Source of the DNA: Pseudomonadota bacterium
GTDB taxonomy: Bacteria; Pseudomonadota; Alphaproteobacteria; UBA8366; GCA-2717185
Direction of reading: 5' to 3'
Length of the DNA: 34,211 bases
Assembly: GCA_027619655.1 (NCBI GenBank)
Contig: JAQCHR010000002.1
Location: 1-34,211 of the forward strand
Positions 1 through 8,374 of this stretch are shown here, piece after piece; position 1 is the first letter of the stretch, and every line of letters begins with the position of its first letter. The notes beneath the pieces were generated by a model. The model was not told the origin of the DNA. It made no database searches and was given only the letters and a program-made list of their open reading frames with translations. A program made the translations under genes and the position numbers.

Positions 1-636
1 CGCAAACAGAGCCGATGCCGGCCCGCCAACGGATTCGACTTCCGCTATATCCTTGCGGTCAAGCGCTGCCCGCAAGCGCTGCGCCACGGCCGGTTCAAGC
101 CCCAGCGCATCGCATAGCGACGGCACCAGGGTTGGCAGGTTGATATCAACGGATACGTCGCGAACGCCGACGGCCTGGAGGGCCGCAGCGGCGAGGCTGA
201 TGGTTTCCGCATCCGCGCTGGGTTCGGCGGACCCGATCAGTTCCGCGCCCGCCTGAAGGAATTCCCGCTCCGGACGAAGCTGGCTGCCCCGCACCCGCAG
301 CACCTGCCCGGAATAAGCCAGCCGCAGCGGCCGCGGCGCGCGCGTCAGGCGGGTCGTGGCAATCCGGGCGACCTGTTGCGTCATATCGGCGCGAACGCCC
401 ATCATGCGCTGGCTGACGGGATCCATCAGGCGGAAAGTCGCGTTCGCAATGCGCTGCGCCGCGCCGCCGAGCAGCGTATCCTCGAACTCGACCAATGGCG
501 GCGATACGCGCATATATCCATAGCGCGTAAACACCTCGACCAGGCGGTTCGCGATATCCGCTTCATGCGCTGCATCCGGCGGTAATCCGTCCCGCAATCC
601 GTCGGGCAGCAAGGCGTCTCTGCCTGCTTCGATCAT
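1..636 (-). CDS. hisZ: ATP phosphoribosyltransferase regulatory subunit HisZ (partial, 3' end outside window)
   Basis: HisZ is a catalytically inactive histidyl-tRNA synthetase paralogue that binds short-form HisG and carries the histidine feedback site of the first step of histidine synthesis. The minus-strand frame is open from the ATG at 636 to the window edge, giving 212 residues of a family usually near 380. The N-terminus reads LLPDGLRDGLPPDAAHEAD, followed by a class II synthetase-like core with TRYGYMRVSPPLVEFEDTLL and then GVRADMTQQVARIATTRL, the HisRS/HisZ motif 2 region. Later LAYSGQVLRVRG and RPEREFLQAGAELIG match the HisZ fold better than a full HisRS. The ribosome binding site is weak. 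In related alphaproteobacteria hisZ lies downstream of serA and before purA; here serC-serA and a lipoprotein-like gene precede it in the same direction. True HisRS is the alternative, judged less likely. Confidence 0.85.
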   Translation of the reverse strand, partial: MIEAGRDALLPDGLRDGLPPDAAHEADIANRLVEVFTRYGYMRVSPPLVEFEDTLLGGAAQRIANATFRLMDPVSQRMMGVRADMTQQVARIATTRLTRAPRPLRLAYSGQVLRVRGSQLRPEREFLQAGAELIGSAEPSADAETISLAAAALQAVGVRDVSVDINLPTLVPSLCDALGLEPAVAQRLRAALDRKDIAEVESVGGPASALFA

Positions 637-720
637 GGCGTCCGATGTCCGAAATTCATTCCTGTCTGGCGGGTGCTTACCTAGCGGTTTTGGTCTCCCG
701 GGGCAAGCGATGACTGGCGC

Positions 721-742
721 AAAACACCGATGACGGCCGGTG
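721..742 (-). terminator. Possible weak intrinsic terminator after the FG-GAP gene
   Basis: Read on the minus strand, the arms CACCG and CGGTG (725-729 and 738-742) can pair around an 8-base loop directly after the stop codon of the FG-GAP gene, followed by four T (721-724). The stem is short and the T-run poor, so it may be only partly effective. The rest of the 637-742 gap shows nothing recognisable. Confidence 0.3.
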
Positions 743-1747
743 CTAACGCCGGATAACGGTAACCGCGCCGTTGGCGAGACCATAAACGATCTCCGGCACG
801 CCGTTGCCATCAATATCCGCCATGACGATCGAGGTTGAAATCGGGCTGTCATGGGCAATCGACTGCACTTCGCGCGCCTTGCCACCGGCAAAGGAAATAG
901 CCACCAGCCTGAGCCGGTCGAGCGACGGAACAATGATATCCGCGATGCCGTCACCATCGACATCCGCCATGGCACTCATGCCGAGAACCTTGGAGCCGAT
1001 GAAATGGTTGGCATATCCGGACACGGATGCAACCGGTTCCAGGATACGCCCGAACTGCCGGAACAGGGTCAGCGTTCCGGACAGGTGCGGCGTCACGACC
1101 GAAGCGATTTCGGTTTTCCCATCGCCATCGAAATCGGCCGCGCCGACCGGGTTCTGCCATCGATTCGTCTGCCCGATGGGCCGCGACTCGGCAAGCGGCT
1201 GGATGGCGCTCCCGGCAACACCATAGAACGCCAATGCGGCACCGGCGTGGGGATATGTGTGGACCACGAGGACACCTTCCAGGCCATCGACAGTGACCAC
1301 CCGCGGTTCCGGGTCCTCGAATACGGAATTATCCTCAAGGCTGTATGTCGCCTCGCGACCGTTCGCGAACGCGACCTGCAGGGCGGTCGCCTCAATCCGG
1401 TCGCCGAGAACGCCATGCCGGTAGCGGTCCGTTGGCCCGGTCAGCCAGGCCTTTGCTACCGCGCCATCCCCTGATGCGACCCGGCCCTGCGGAATAATGG
1501 AAGCAGGAATGATCTCTTGCGATGTCTTCAGCGGCGACAGCAGGAACAGCCCGCGCGGCAGCGAGAGCCTGAAACGCCGGTCACCGGTGTGCAGGATGAC
1601 GCGGTCCTTGCCGGCGGACAGCGTGACATCCCTCAGATCGTCAATATGGGTCGCCGTTTCCGCCTTCCAGGCCGCGTCCTGCGCCGTTGCCGTACACGCA
1701 ATCAGGGCAAGCAGCAGGACCGCCGGAAGGACAGATCTAGAACGCAA
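743..1747 (-). CDS. FG-GAP/VCBS-repeat exported protein, probable lipoprotein
   Basis: This protein of about 334 residues has three FG-GAP-like calcium-loop repeats in its second half: DFDGDGKTEIASVV, DVDGDGIADIIVP and DIDGNGVPEIVYG. Such repeats build beta-propeller blades in extracytoplasmic or surface proteins. The start is uncertain. The frame is open back to an ATG at 1843, but that would overlap serA by 107 bases and add an Arg/Ser-rich stretch that looks like serA read in another frame. The TTG at 1747 instead gives a clean signal sequence: basic start (RSRS), hydrophobic core (VLPAVLLLALIA), then a cysteine in a lipobox-like L-I-A-C. Type I cleavage after the nearby ATA is the alternative. 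The TTG start overlaps the serA end by 11 bases, implying translational coupling in the serC-serA operon. The role is unknown; it probably sits in the periplasm or on the outer membrane. Confidence 0.75.
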   Translation of the reverse strand: MRSRSVLPAVLLLALIACTATAQDAAWKAETATHIDDLRDVTLSAGKDRVILHTGDRRFRLSLPRGLFLLSPLKTSQEIIPASIIPQGRVASGDGAVAKAWLTGPTDRYRHGVLGDRIEATALQVAFANGREATYSLEDNSVFEDPEPRVVTVDGLEGVLVVHTYPHAGAALAFYGVAGSAIQPLAESRPIGQTNRWQNPVGAADFDGDGKTEIASVVTPHLSGTLTLFRQFGRILEPVASVSGYANHFIGSKVLGMSAMADVDGDGIADIIVPSLDRLRLVAISFAGGKAREVQSIAHDSPISTSIVMADIDGNGVPEIVYGLANGAVTVIRR

Positions 1748-3314
1748 GCTGCTTGACCTGGAAGATATTCGGCAGCTTGCACACGGCGTCCACGACCGAC
1801 GCGTCAAGCGGCTGATCGATTTGCAACAGCGCGATGGCGTCATTGCCCTGCCCGGCGCGGCCGAGATGGAAGGTCGCGATATTCACCCCGGCATCGCCCA
1901 GTGTCCGGCCCAGATTGCCGATAACGCCGGGTGTGTCCTTGTTGGTGATGTACAGCATGTATGGCGACATTTCGGCTTCGATATCGATGCCCTTGATGTT
2001 GACGATGCGTGCCCGCGTACCGCCGAACAGGGTGCCAGTGACGCTGCGTTCCTGCCGTTCGGTGGTAACGGTGATGCGGATCATGGTCTCGTAATCGCCC
2101 GCCTGCTCGTCCTTGGACTCGGTGACACGGATATTGCGTTCTCGGGCGATCGACGGCGCACTGACCATATTGACCGCATCCAGCATCGGCCGCAGCAGCC
2201 CGGTCAACGCCGCCGCCATGAGGGGGCGGGTATTGAGGGTTGCCACATGGCCCTGGAACTCGACCGTTACCGCCGATATGCCGGTTTCGGTAAGCTGGCC
2301 GGCAAAGCTGCCGAGGTGCTCCGCCAGCGCCATGTAGGGGCGCAGCCGCGGCGCTTCATCCGCGGTCACAGAGGGCATGTTGATGGCATTGGTCACGGCG
2401 CCGGTCAGCAGGAAGTCGGACATCTGCTCCGCCACCTGGACGGCGACGTTCTCCTGCGCCTCGTTGGTTGCGGCGCCAAGATGCGGCGTGCAGACCACAT
2501 TGTCGCGACCGAACAGGATGTTTTCCTTGGCTGGTTCCTTGACGAACACGTCAAAGCCGGCGCCGGCGACATGGCCGGAATCAAGCGCTGCCGCCAGGTC
2601 CTCCTCGACCACCAGTCCGCCACGGGCGCAGTTGATGATGTAGACGCCCTGCCTGGTCTTGGCGAGCGCCCCAGCGTCGATGATGCCGCGGGTGCTGTCG
2701 GTCAACGGTGCATGCAGCGTGATGAAATCGGCCCTGGCGAGCAGATCGTCCAGTTCGAGCTTTTCAATCCCCAGGTCGATGGCCCGTTCCGGCGACAGAT
2801 AGGGATCATAGGCGACAACCCGCATGTGCAGCCCATGCGCCCGGTCGGCGACAATGGACCCTATATTGCCGCAGCCGATCAGGCCCAGCGTCTTGCCCGT
2901 CAATTCGACGCCCATGAAGCGGGATTTTTCCCACTTCCCCGCCTGGGTCGATGCATTCGCTGCGGTAATCTGGCGCGCCAGGGCGAACATCATGCCGACG
3001 GCGTGTTCGGCCGTTGTCGTCGCGTTGCCGAAGGGCGTGTTCATGACAACGACGCCTCTCTGCGTAGCCAGCGGGACATCGATATTGTCGACACCGATAC
3101 CGGCCCTGCCGACGATTTTCAGCTTCGCGGCGGCATCCAGAACGGCTGCTGTTACTTTCGTCGCCGACCTGACGGCGAGCCCGTCATAATCGCCGATGCA
3201 GGCAATCAGTTCGTCCGGCGACATGCCGACCTTCACATCGACCTCTATTCCATTCTGTCTGAATACCGCCTCGGCGTTGGCGCTAAGCTCATCCGCAATC
3301 AATACTCTGGTCAT
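1737..3314 (-). CDS. serA: D-3-phosphoglycerate dehydrogenase
   Basis: SerA oxidises 3-phosphoglycerate to 3-phosphohydroxypyruvate with NAD+, the first step of phosphorylated serine synthesis. The 525-residue length fits the long form with an intervening domain and a C-terminal ACT domain. Visible features are the Rossmann GxGxxG at 147-152 (GCGNIG), the 2-hydroxyacid dehydrogenase catalytic set Arg231 (in CARGG), Glu260 (in VKEPA) and His278 (in TPHLG), and an ACT domain from about 452 to the end (YMLYITNKDTPGVIGNLGR). The ACT domain usually senses L-serine, although in long-form enzymes the response varies. The ATG at 3314 follows an AG-rich ribosome binding site (GGAAAGAAG). The gene lies 16 bases after serC, so the two are cotranscribed. 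The start of the FG-GAP gene probably overlaps its end. Confidence 0.96.
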   Translation of the reverse strand: MTRVLIADELSANAEAVFRQNGIEVDVKVGMSPDELIACIGDYDGLAVRSATKVTAAVLDAAAKLKIVGRAGIGVDNIDVPLATQRGVVVMNTPFGNATTTAEHAVGMMFALARQITAANASTQAGKWEKSRFMGVELTGKTLGLIGCGNIGSIVADRAHGLHMRVVAYDPYLSPERAIDLGIEKLELDDLLARADFITLHAPLTDSTRGIIDAGALAKTRQGVYIINCARGGLVVEEDLAAALDSGHVAGAGFDVFVKEPAKENILFGRDNVVCTPHLGAATNEAQENVAVQVAEQMSDFLLTGAVTNAINMPSVTADEAPRLRPYMALAEHLGSFAGQLTETGISAVTVEFQGHVATLNTRPLMAAALTGLLRPMLDAVNMVSAPSIARERNIRVTESKDEQAGDYETMIRITVTTERQERSVTGTLFGGTRARIVNIKGIDIEAEMSPYMLYITNKDTPGVIGNLGRTLGDAGVNIATFHLGRAGQGNDAIALLQIDQPLDASVVDAVCKLPNIFQVKQLAF

Positions 3315-3330
3315 TTTTTTCTTCTTTCCG

Positions 3331-4488
3331 TCAGTCTGCGGCGGCAGTCTCGAAAATTTCCGCGTAGGCCCAGTCGAGCCATGGCGTCAGCGCCGCCATA
3401 TCGGCGCTCTCCACGGTCGCCCCGCCCCATATCCGCAATCCCGGCGGCGCGTCCCGGTATGCACCGATATCGTAAGCCACGCCGACGTCATCAAGCCGTT
3501 GCGCGATGCGCTTCGGCGCCGCGGCCAGGGCGGCGGCATCCAGCGGCACGTCATCCGACAGCGCCAGGCAGATTGACGTGCAGGACCGTGTGACCGGGTC
3601 CTTGGCCAGGAAATCGACCCAGTCGCGCGCCGCGACCCACTGGTCGATCACCTTGAAATTTGCGTTGCAGCGCGCAATCAGGGCGTCGAGGCCGCCAATC
3701 GATTCCGCCCATTTCAGCGCATCGATGCAATCCTCTACCGCCAGCATCGACGGGGTATTTATGGTCAGACCCTTGAAGGGGCCCTCTTCCAGCTTGCCGC
3801 CCTTGGTCAGGCGGAAGATTTTCGGCAGGGGCCGGGGCGGCACGAAGGATTCAAGCCGTTCAACCGCGCGCGGCGACAGAACGAGCATCCCATGCGCCGC
3901 TTCGCCACCCAGCACTTTTTGCCAGGACCAGGTCGCAATATCGAGCTTCTCCCATGGCAGTTCCATGGCAAAAACAGCCGAAGTCGCATCACAGAACGTC
4001 AGCCCCTTGCGGTCCGCGGGGATCCAGTCGCCGTTCGGGACCCGCACGCCGCTGGTTGTGCCGTTCCATGTAAAAACCACGTCGCGGTCGAAATCGACCT
4101 GGCCGAGGTCCGGCAGCAGCCCGTATTCGGCCTTGAGCGCCCGGACATCCTGCAGCTTGAGCTGGTTCGTCACATCGCTGACCCAGCCAGCGCCGAATGA
4201 CTCCCAGGCCAGCATGTCAACGCCGCGCGCGCCCAGCATCGTCCACATGGCCATTTCCATGGCGCCGGTGTCGGACGCCGGCACAATCGCCAGCCGGTAA
4301 TCGTCCGGCAGACGCAACAGCGTCCGATGGCGGTCGATTACTTCCGCCAGCCGGGCCTTGCCTTCGGTGGAGCGATGCGACCGTCCCAGAAACGCCCCAG
4401 CCAAAGCAGATGGCGTCCAGCCCGGACGTTTGGCGCAGGGCCCTGAGGAAAAATTAGGATTCCCCGGTCGGGTGTGCGGCATCGACAT
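3331..4488 (-). CDS. serC: Phosphoserine aminotransferase
   Basis: SerC transfers the amino group of glutamate to 3-phosphohydroxypyruvate to give O-phosphoserine, using PLP. The 385-residue protein opens with PNFSSGPCAKRPGW, typical of the alphaproteobacterial SerC group, which differs from the E. coli type. The PLP lysine is Lys191 in WSWQKVLGGEAAHG, and SHRS near residue 37 is part of the substrate pocket. The first ATG (4488) is preferred to the one two codons later because AAAGGA lies seven bases before it. The gene is the first of a serC-serA operon behind a sigma70-like promoter and a structured leader (listed separately). Confidence 0.95.
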   Translation of the reverse strand: MSMPHTRPGNPNFSSGPCAKRPGWTPSALAGAFLGRSHRSTEGKARLAEVIDRHRTLLRLPDDYRLAIVPASDTGAMEMAMWTMLGARGVDMLAWESFGAGWVSDVTNQLKLQDVRALKAEYGLLPDLGQVDFDRDVVFTWNGTTSGVRVPNGDWIPADRKGLTFCDATSAVFAMELPWEKLDIATWSWQKVLGGEAAHGMLVLSPRAVERLESFVPPRPLPKIFRLTKGGKLEEGPFKGLTINTPSMLAVEDCIDALKWAESIGGLDALIARCNANFKVIDQWVAARDWVDFLAKDPVTRSCTSICLALSDDVPLDAAALAAAPKRIAQRLDDVGVAYDIGAYRDAPPGLRIWGGATVESADMAALTPWLDWAYAEIFETAAAD

Positions 4489-4553
4489 TGTCGTTTCCTT
4501 TCGCGAGAACTGCGATACGAATTTTCAGGGTTTACGGTAAGCCGAGAGCGGCT
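4489..4553 (-). promoter_or_regulatory. serC leader-like structured 5' UTR
   Basis: The region between the predicted transcription start and serC can fold into two elements. The first is a hairpin at the extreme 5' end with arms AGCCG and CGGCT around CTCT (4540-4553). The second is a stem (TCGC/GCGA) just before AAAGGA, with a possible outer TCGT/ACGA pairing that would enclose the ribosome binding site. A serC leader RNA is known in alphaproteobacteria upstream of serC-serA, with its last stem overlapping the serC ribosome binding site, and this arrangement agrees with that description. The assignment is by position and local pairing only, since no covariance search could be run. Confidence 0.42.
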
Positions 4554-4556
4554 GGG

Positions 4557-4585
4557 AGATTAGGCGTCACTTTCCAGACGGTCAA
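4557..4585 (-). promoter_or_regulatory. Predicted sigma70 promoter of serC-serA
   Basis: On the minus strand TTGACC (4580-4585) and TAATCT (4557-4562) are separated by 17 bases, close to the sigma70 consensus. Transcription would start near 4550-4553, right at the 5' hairpin of the leader. The remainder of the divergent gap (4586-4703) shows no clear promoter for the plus-strand permease. Confidence 0.5.
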
Positions 4586-4703
4586 CGGCACGGATGTTGC
4601 GCCGCAATATTCTGCGGACCCGGCCGGGTTTCAACCTTTATGTGCGTTCTGCGACATTCCGTCATAGGTTAGGGGCAGCAGGAATCAGCAAGGCACAAAT
4701 TCC

Positions 4704-6479
4704 GTGACAGCAGCACAAATTTACATTCTGACTGTATTAACCATAACGATGGGGCTCTTCGTCTGGGGCCGCTGGCGATACGATATCGTGGCCCTGATGG
4801 CGTTGCTCGCGGTCGTGATTGGCGGCCTCGTCCCCGCGGCGGACGCGTTTGCCGGGTTCGGTCACCCTGCGGTCATTACGGTCGCCGCCGTGCTGGCGAT
4901 TTCCCGGGCCATCCATAATTCCGGGCTGATCGGCTGGCTGGCGCGCGGCCTGGAACGCAGCGGCAAGGAACCGACGACGCAAACCGGGGCTGTCGTAGCC
5001 CTCGTCGCTGCGCTTTCGGCCTTCATGAACAATGTCGGCGCGCTCGCGCTGCTGCTGCCGGTTCTAATCCGCGCGACGCGCAATGCCGGCCGCCAGCCCG
5101 CAGCGCTGCTGATGCCGCTCTCTTTCGGATCCCTGCTGGGTGGGCTCATCACACTGATTGGCACGCCACCGAATATCATCATTGCCACCTATCGCGCGCA
5201 ATCCGCCGGCGAACCCCTCGGCATGTTCGACTTTGCCCCCGTCGGGATCATCATTGCCATTGTCGGCGCCATTTTCATCGCCGTAGTCGGCTGGCGCCTG
5301 ATTCCCGCACGGCAAACCGGCGGCAGCGAAAGCGACATGTTCCAGATTGCCGACTACATCACCGAAGTGGTGGTGACCGAAGACTCGAAAGTCGCAGGCG
5401 CGACAATATCGGCTCTGCTGGAGCCTGCCGGCCAGGGGGAAATAATCGTCGTCGCTCTTCAGCGTGGCGACAATCGCCGATCGCGCCCAAGCCGGTTCGA
5501 GCTATTACAGGCTGATGATCACCTGTTGCTGGAAGGCAGCGCAGAAGCGATTGAAACCGTCATCCATGAAGCCCGGTTGAAACTGGAGGGAACGGCGACC
5601 CTCAATCCCGAGGAACTAGAATCCGAGGATGTCTCACTGGTGGAAGCCGTCATCACACCGGCATCGCAACTCGCGAGACGCACCGTGGCGCAGGCCATGC
5701 TGGACCGGCGCTATGGCGTCAACCTTCTGGCGCTTGCCCGGCAAGGGCGACCCGTGCGGGAGAACCTGCGCCGTGTGCGACTTCTGGCCGGCGATGTCCT
5801 GTTGCTGCAGGGCAATGCGGACGCCATGCCGGAATCCCTGTCCGCCATGGGCTGCCTGCCGCTCGCCGAACGGGATCTCGGGCTGCACCGCACGCCCAGC
5901 CCCCTGCCCCTCATCATATTTGCCGTTGCCATCGCGCTGGGCGTCTTCGGACTGCTGTCCATACCGGTCGCGTTTACCGGCGCGGTCGTGGCCCTGGTCC
6001 TGACCCGTTCCCTGACATTGCGCGACCTTTATGCCAGCGTTGACCGGCCGGTCATTGTGCTGCTGGCGGCCATGGTCCCGGTCGGCATGGCGGTGGAGGC
6101 CTCCGGCGCAACCGACCTGATCGTCGGCGGTATTGCCCGCCTGTCGGATATCCTGCCGGCCTGGTCCATCGTCGTGGTCGTCCTGGTCGCGGCAATGATC
6201 CTGTCGGACATCATGAACAACGCTGCAACGGCCGTTCTGATGGCGCCGCTGGCAATTGGCGTCGCGGAGCATATCCATGTCAGCGCCGATCCGCTGCTGA
6301 TGGCCGTCGCGATCGGCAGTTCCTGCGCGTTTCTGACGCCAATCGGCCATCAGTCGAACGTTCTGGTCATGGGGCCGGCGGGATACCGGTTCGGCGACTA
6401 CTGGCGGATGGGACTGCCGCTGGAGATCCTAATCGTCGTCGTTGCGGTCCCTGCAATCCTCTGGTTCTGGCCGCTATAG
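4704..6479 (+). CDS. SLC13-family permease with two RCK_C (TrkA-C) domains
   Basis: This 591-residue integral membrane protein has the divalent anion/Na+ symporter (SLC13, CitMHS/SAC1-like) plan: about six N-terminal membrane segments, a cytoplasmic insert (about residues 210-385) holding two TrkA-C-type domains, then about six more segments. The two halves carry matching signature loops: FMNNVGALALLLP with GTPPNIII in the first, and DIMNNAATAVLMAP with SNVLVMGPAGYRFGDYW in the second. Relatives carry sulfate, dicarboxylates or other anions; the substrate cannot be read here. The start is GTG at 4704, with a weak AAGG about ten bases upstream. It faces a second permease of the same family (6492-8324) end to end with a 12-base gap. 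That second copy is interrupted, so this one may be the working copy. Confidence 0.88.
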   Translation: MTAAQIYILTVLTITMGLFVWGRWRYDIVALMALLAVVIGGLVPAADAFAGFGHPAVITVAAVLAISRAIHNSGLIGWLARGLERSGKEPTTQTGAVVALVAALSAFMNNVGALALLLPVLIRATRNAGRQPAALLMPLSFGSLLGGLITLIGTPPNIIIATYRAQSAGEPLGMFDFAPVGIIIAIVGAIFIAVVGWRLIPARQTGGSESDMFQIADYITEVVVTEDSKVAGATISALLEPAGQGEIIVVALQRGDNRRSRPSRFELLQADDHLLLEGSAEAIETVIHEARLKLEGTATLNPEELESEDVSLVEAVITPASQLARRTVAQAMLDRRYGVNLLALARQGRPVRENLRRVRLLAGDVLLLQGNADAMPESLSAMGCLPLAERDLGLHRTPSPLPLIIFAVAIALGVFGLLSIPVAFTGAVVALVLTRSLTLRDLYASVDRPVIVLLAAMVPVGMAVEASGATDLIVGGIARLSDILPAWSIVVVVLVAAMILSDIMNNAATAVLMAPLAIGVAEHIHVSADPLLMAVAIGSSCAFLTPIGHQSNVLVMGPAGYRFGDYWRMGLPLEILIVVVAVPAILWFWPL

Positions 6480-6491
6480 GGTAAAGCCCGC

Positions 6492-8324
6492 CTACAGCGA
6501 ATAGAACCAGGGCGCGAACAGGCTGAACACGATCCACAGCAGCCCGACGAGAGGCAAGCCGACCTTTACGAAATCGATGAACCGGTACCCGGCCGGCCCC
6601 ATGACCAGCAGGTTGGTCTGGTAACCCACCGGCGAGGCGAAGGAGCAGTTCGCCGCGAACACGACGGCAACGGCAAACGGCTCGACCGGCGCGCCAATTG
6701 CCTTGGCGACACCGACCGCAATTGGTGTGAACAGGACCGCCGTCGCCTTGGTGCTGAGCACATTGGAGAGCAGCGCCACCAGCAGGAAGAATACGGACAG
6801 GACAATCGGTACCGAAGAGTGCCCGACGACGGCCAGCATTGTCTCCGCCATGAAATCGGCGCCGCCGGTTTCCTGCATGGCCGCGCCGAGGGCCAGGGCT
6901 GACGCGATCAGCATGACAAGCTGCCGGTCCAGCGCGCGCATGGCATCACGAACCCGCAATACGCCGGTTGCGACCATCGCGACCGCCCCCTTCAATGCGC
7001 CGACGGAAATCGGTATCAATCCGGTCGCCGCGGATGCCACGACGGCCAGAAAGATCAGCCCCGCCGGCACAGCATGATGGATTGCCGGAATTTCCTCCGC
7101 TGACCATTCCAGCAGCAGCGTATCGTGATCTCCGCGCAACTTGCGGATATCGCGCAACTGGCCCTGAACAAGGAGCGTATCGCCTGCTTCGATACGAATT
7201 TCGGTCAGCCGCTGCCGCAGCAGGCGGCCCCGGCGCTGGATCCCGACGACAATACAGTGATGGCGGTAGCGGAAGCCGAATTCCTCCAGCGTGCGACCGG
7301 TCATGGCCGATCCCGGCGGCACCATGACATCGGCAACCACCTGCCCACCGATCAGCCAGCGTTCCGGCGATTCGACCTGGTCTTCGAGCCGCGGATGCAT
7401 TGCCGCCGGGTCGGCTTTCATGGCCTCGACCAGGGAATCGCGGGTCGCCGCGACGACAATGACGTCTTCATCCTGCAACTGGACCTGCCGGAACGGGGAC
7501 ACGAAGGCGTGCTCACCCCGCTGCACCATCAGAACCCGCATTTCCGACAGGCTGTCCAACTTGCCTTCGGTAAATTCCGCCCCGACAAGGGCGGATTTCG
7601 GCGTAATCGTAATCTGCGCAATAAACTGCCGGTTATCCTACGCCAGACCTTCGGCAATGTCCTCGTTTTCGGGCAACAGGCGGGGTGCCACGAACAGAAG
7701 ATACAGCAAGCCGGCAATGGCGAGAACGATGCCCGGTATCGAGAAATCGAAGAATCCGAACGGCGCCTCGCCAAGCTGCACCAGGGCACTGGATACCAGA
7801 AGGTTCGTGGAAGACCCGATCAGCGTGGTCATGCCGCCCAGCATGGCCGCGAAACTGAGCGGCATCAGCAGGTGGCTGGGGCGTTTGCCCAGGCGTTTGG
7901 CAATCGCCTGCATGATAGGTATGAAAATGACGACGACGGGAATGTTGTTCATCAGCGCGCTAACGGCCAGGACCGTGGTCAACGCCATTGTTACCGTCAG
8001 CCAGGGGCTGCCCCGCCCGGCCGCGAGAACCATGGCGGCCCCCTTGTCGAGTGCGCCGGTCCGTTCCAGCCCATCGCCGATGACCAGCAGTCCCAGCACG
8101 GCAAACAGGGCCGGATTTGCGAACCCGGAGAGCAGCCGCACCGCATCCAGCCGGTTGTCGCCGTCAATCCCAGGTACAGGCATCAGGTGAAACAGGATCA
8201 TCAGGGCGCAAAGGACCCCGAGCGAGGTCACCTCCAGCGGCAGCTTTTCAGTCGCATAAAGAACCAGCGAGCTCACGATCAGGGTGAACACCGCCAGCAT
8301 CTGAATAGTTGCGATTTCCATCAT
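6492..8324 (-). pseudogene. Second SLC13/TrkA-C permease, interrupted by an in-frame amber codon
   Basis: Two open stretches on the minus strand, 8324-7638 and from about 7634 down to 6492, lie in the same frame and together make one SLC13 permease of about 610 codons, similar in length to the neighbour at 4704-6479. The first part carries the N-terminal membrane domain (SALMNNIPVVVIFIP, LIGSSTNLLVSSAL) and ends at LLPENEDIAEGLA followed by TAG (7638-7640). Without any frame change the code resumes as DNRQFIAQITIT, the start of the first TrkA-C domain, then the second domain and the C-terminal membrane half (SNVLSTKATAVLFTP, TNLLVMGPAGYRF). A TTG at 7559 could start the distal part, but that would begin inside a domain. 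TAG is a normal stop elsewhere here (serA, FG-GAP gene), so this is a nonsense mutation, a sequencing error, or rarely suppression. Both halves otherwise look intact, so any lesion is recent. Confidence 0.82.
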
Positions 8325-8350
8325 CTTCCTGTCAGGGAAAGTATATGAAA

Positions 8351-8374
8351 AAATATTTAATAAGCACGCTTATT
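8351..8374 (-). terminator. Probable terminator of the DMT transporter gene
   Basis: On the minus strand a palindrome with arms AATAAG and CTTATT around CGTG (8359-8374) overlaps the stop codon of the DMT gene and is followed by AAATATTTTTTC. The hairpin is AT-rich but the T-run is good. It could also serve as an operator for the interrupted permease that starts 35 bases further on. Confidence 0.4.

Noticed and set aside
1497..3593. A 698-codon open frame on the plus strand opposite serA and serC
   Set aside because: It is antisense to two well-recognised enzymes, is rich in Arg, Gly, His and Asp as expected of a reverse-strand frame in high-GC DNA, and shows no domain.
6492..7559. Distal half of the SLC13 permease as an independent gene starting at TTG 7559
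   Set aside because: It would begin inside a TrkA-C domain, lacks half of the transport domain and has no visible ribosome binding site; a split gene explains it better.
7125..8348. A 407-codon plus-strand open frame across the split permease
   Set aside because: It spans the amber codon on the opposite strand and is very rich in Gln, His and Arg, as expected for antisense of membrane-protein codons.
8359..8374. AATAAG/CTTATT palindrome as a regulator operator
   Set aside because: The adjoining T-run and the overlap with the stop codon of the DMT gene make a terminator the simpler reading, although an operator is not excluded.
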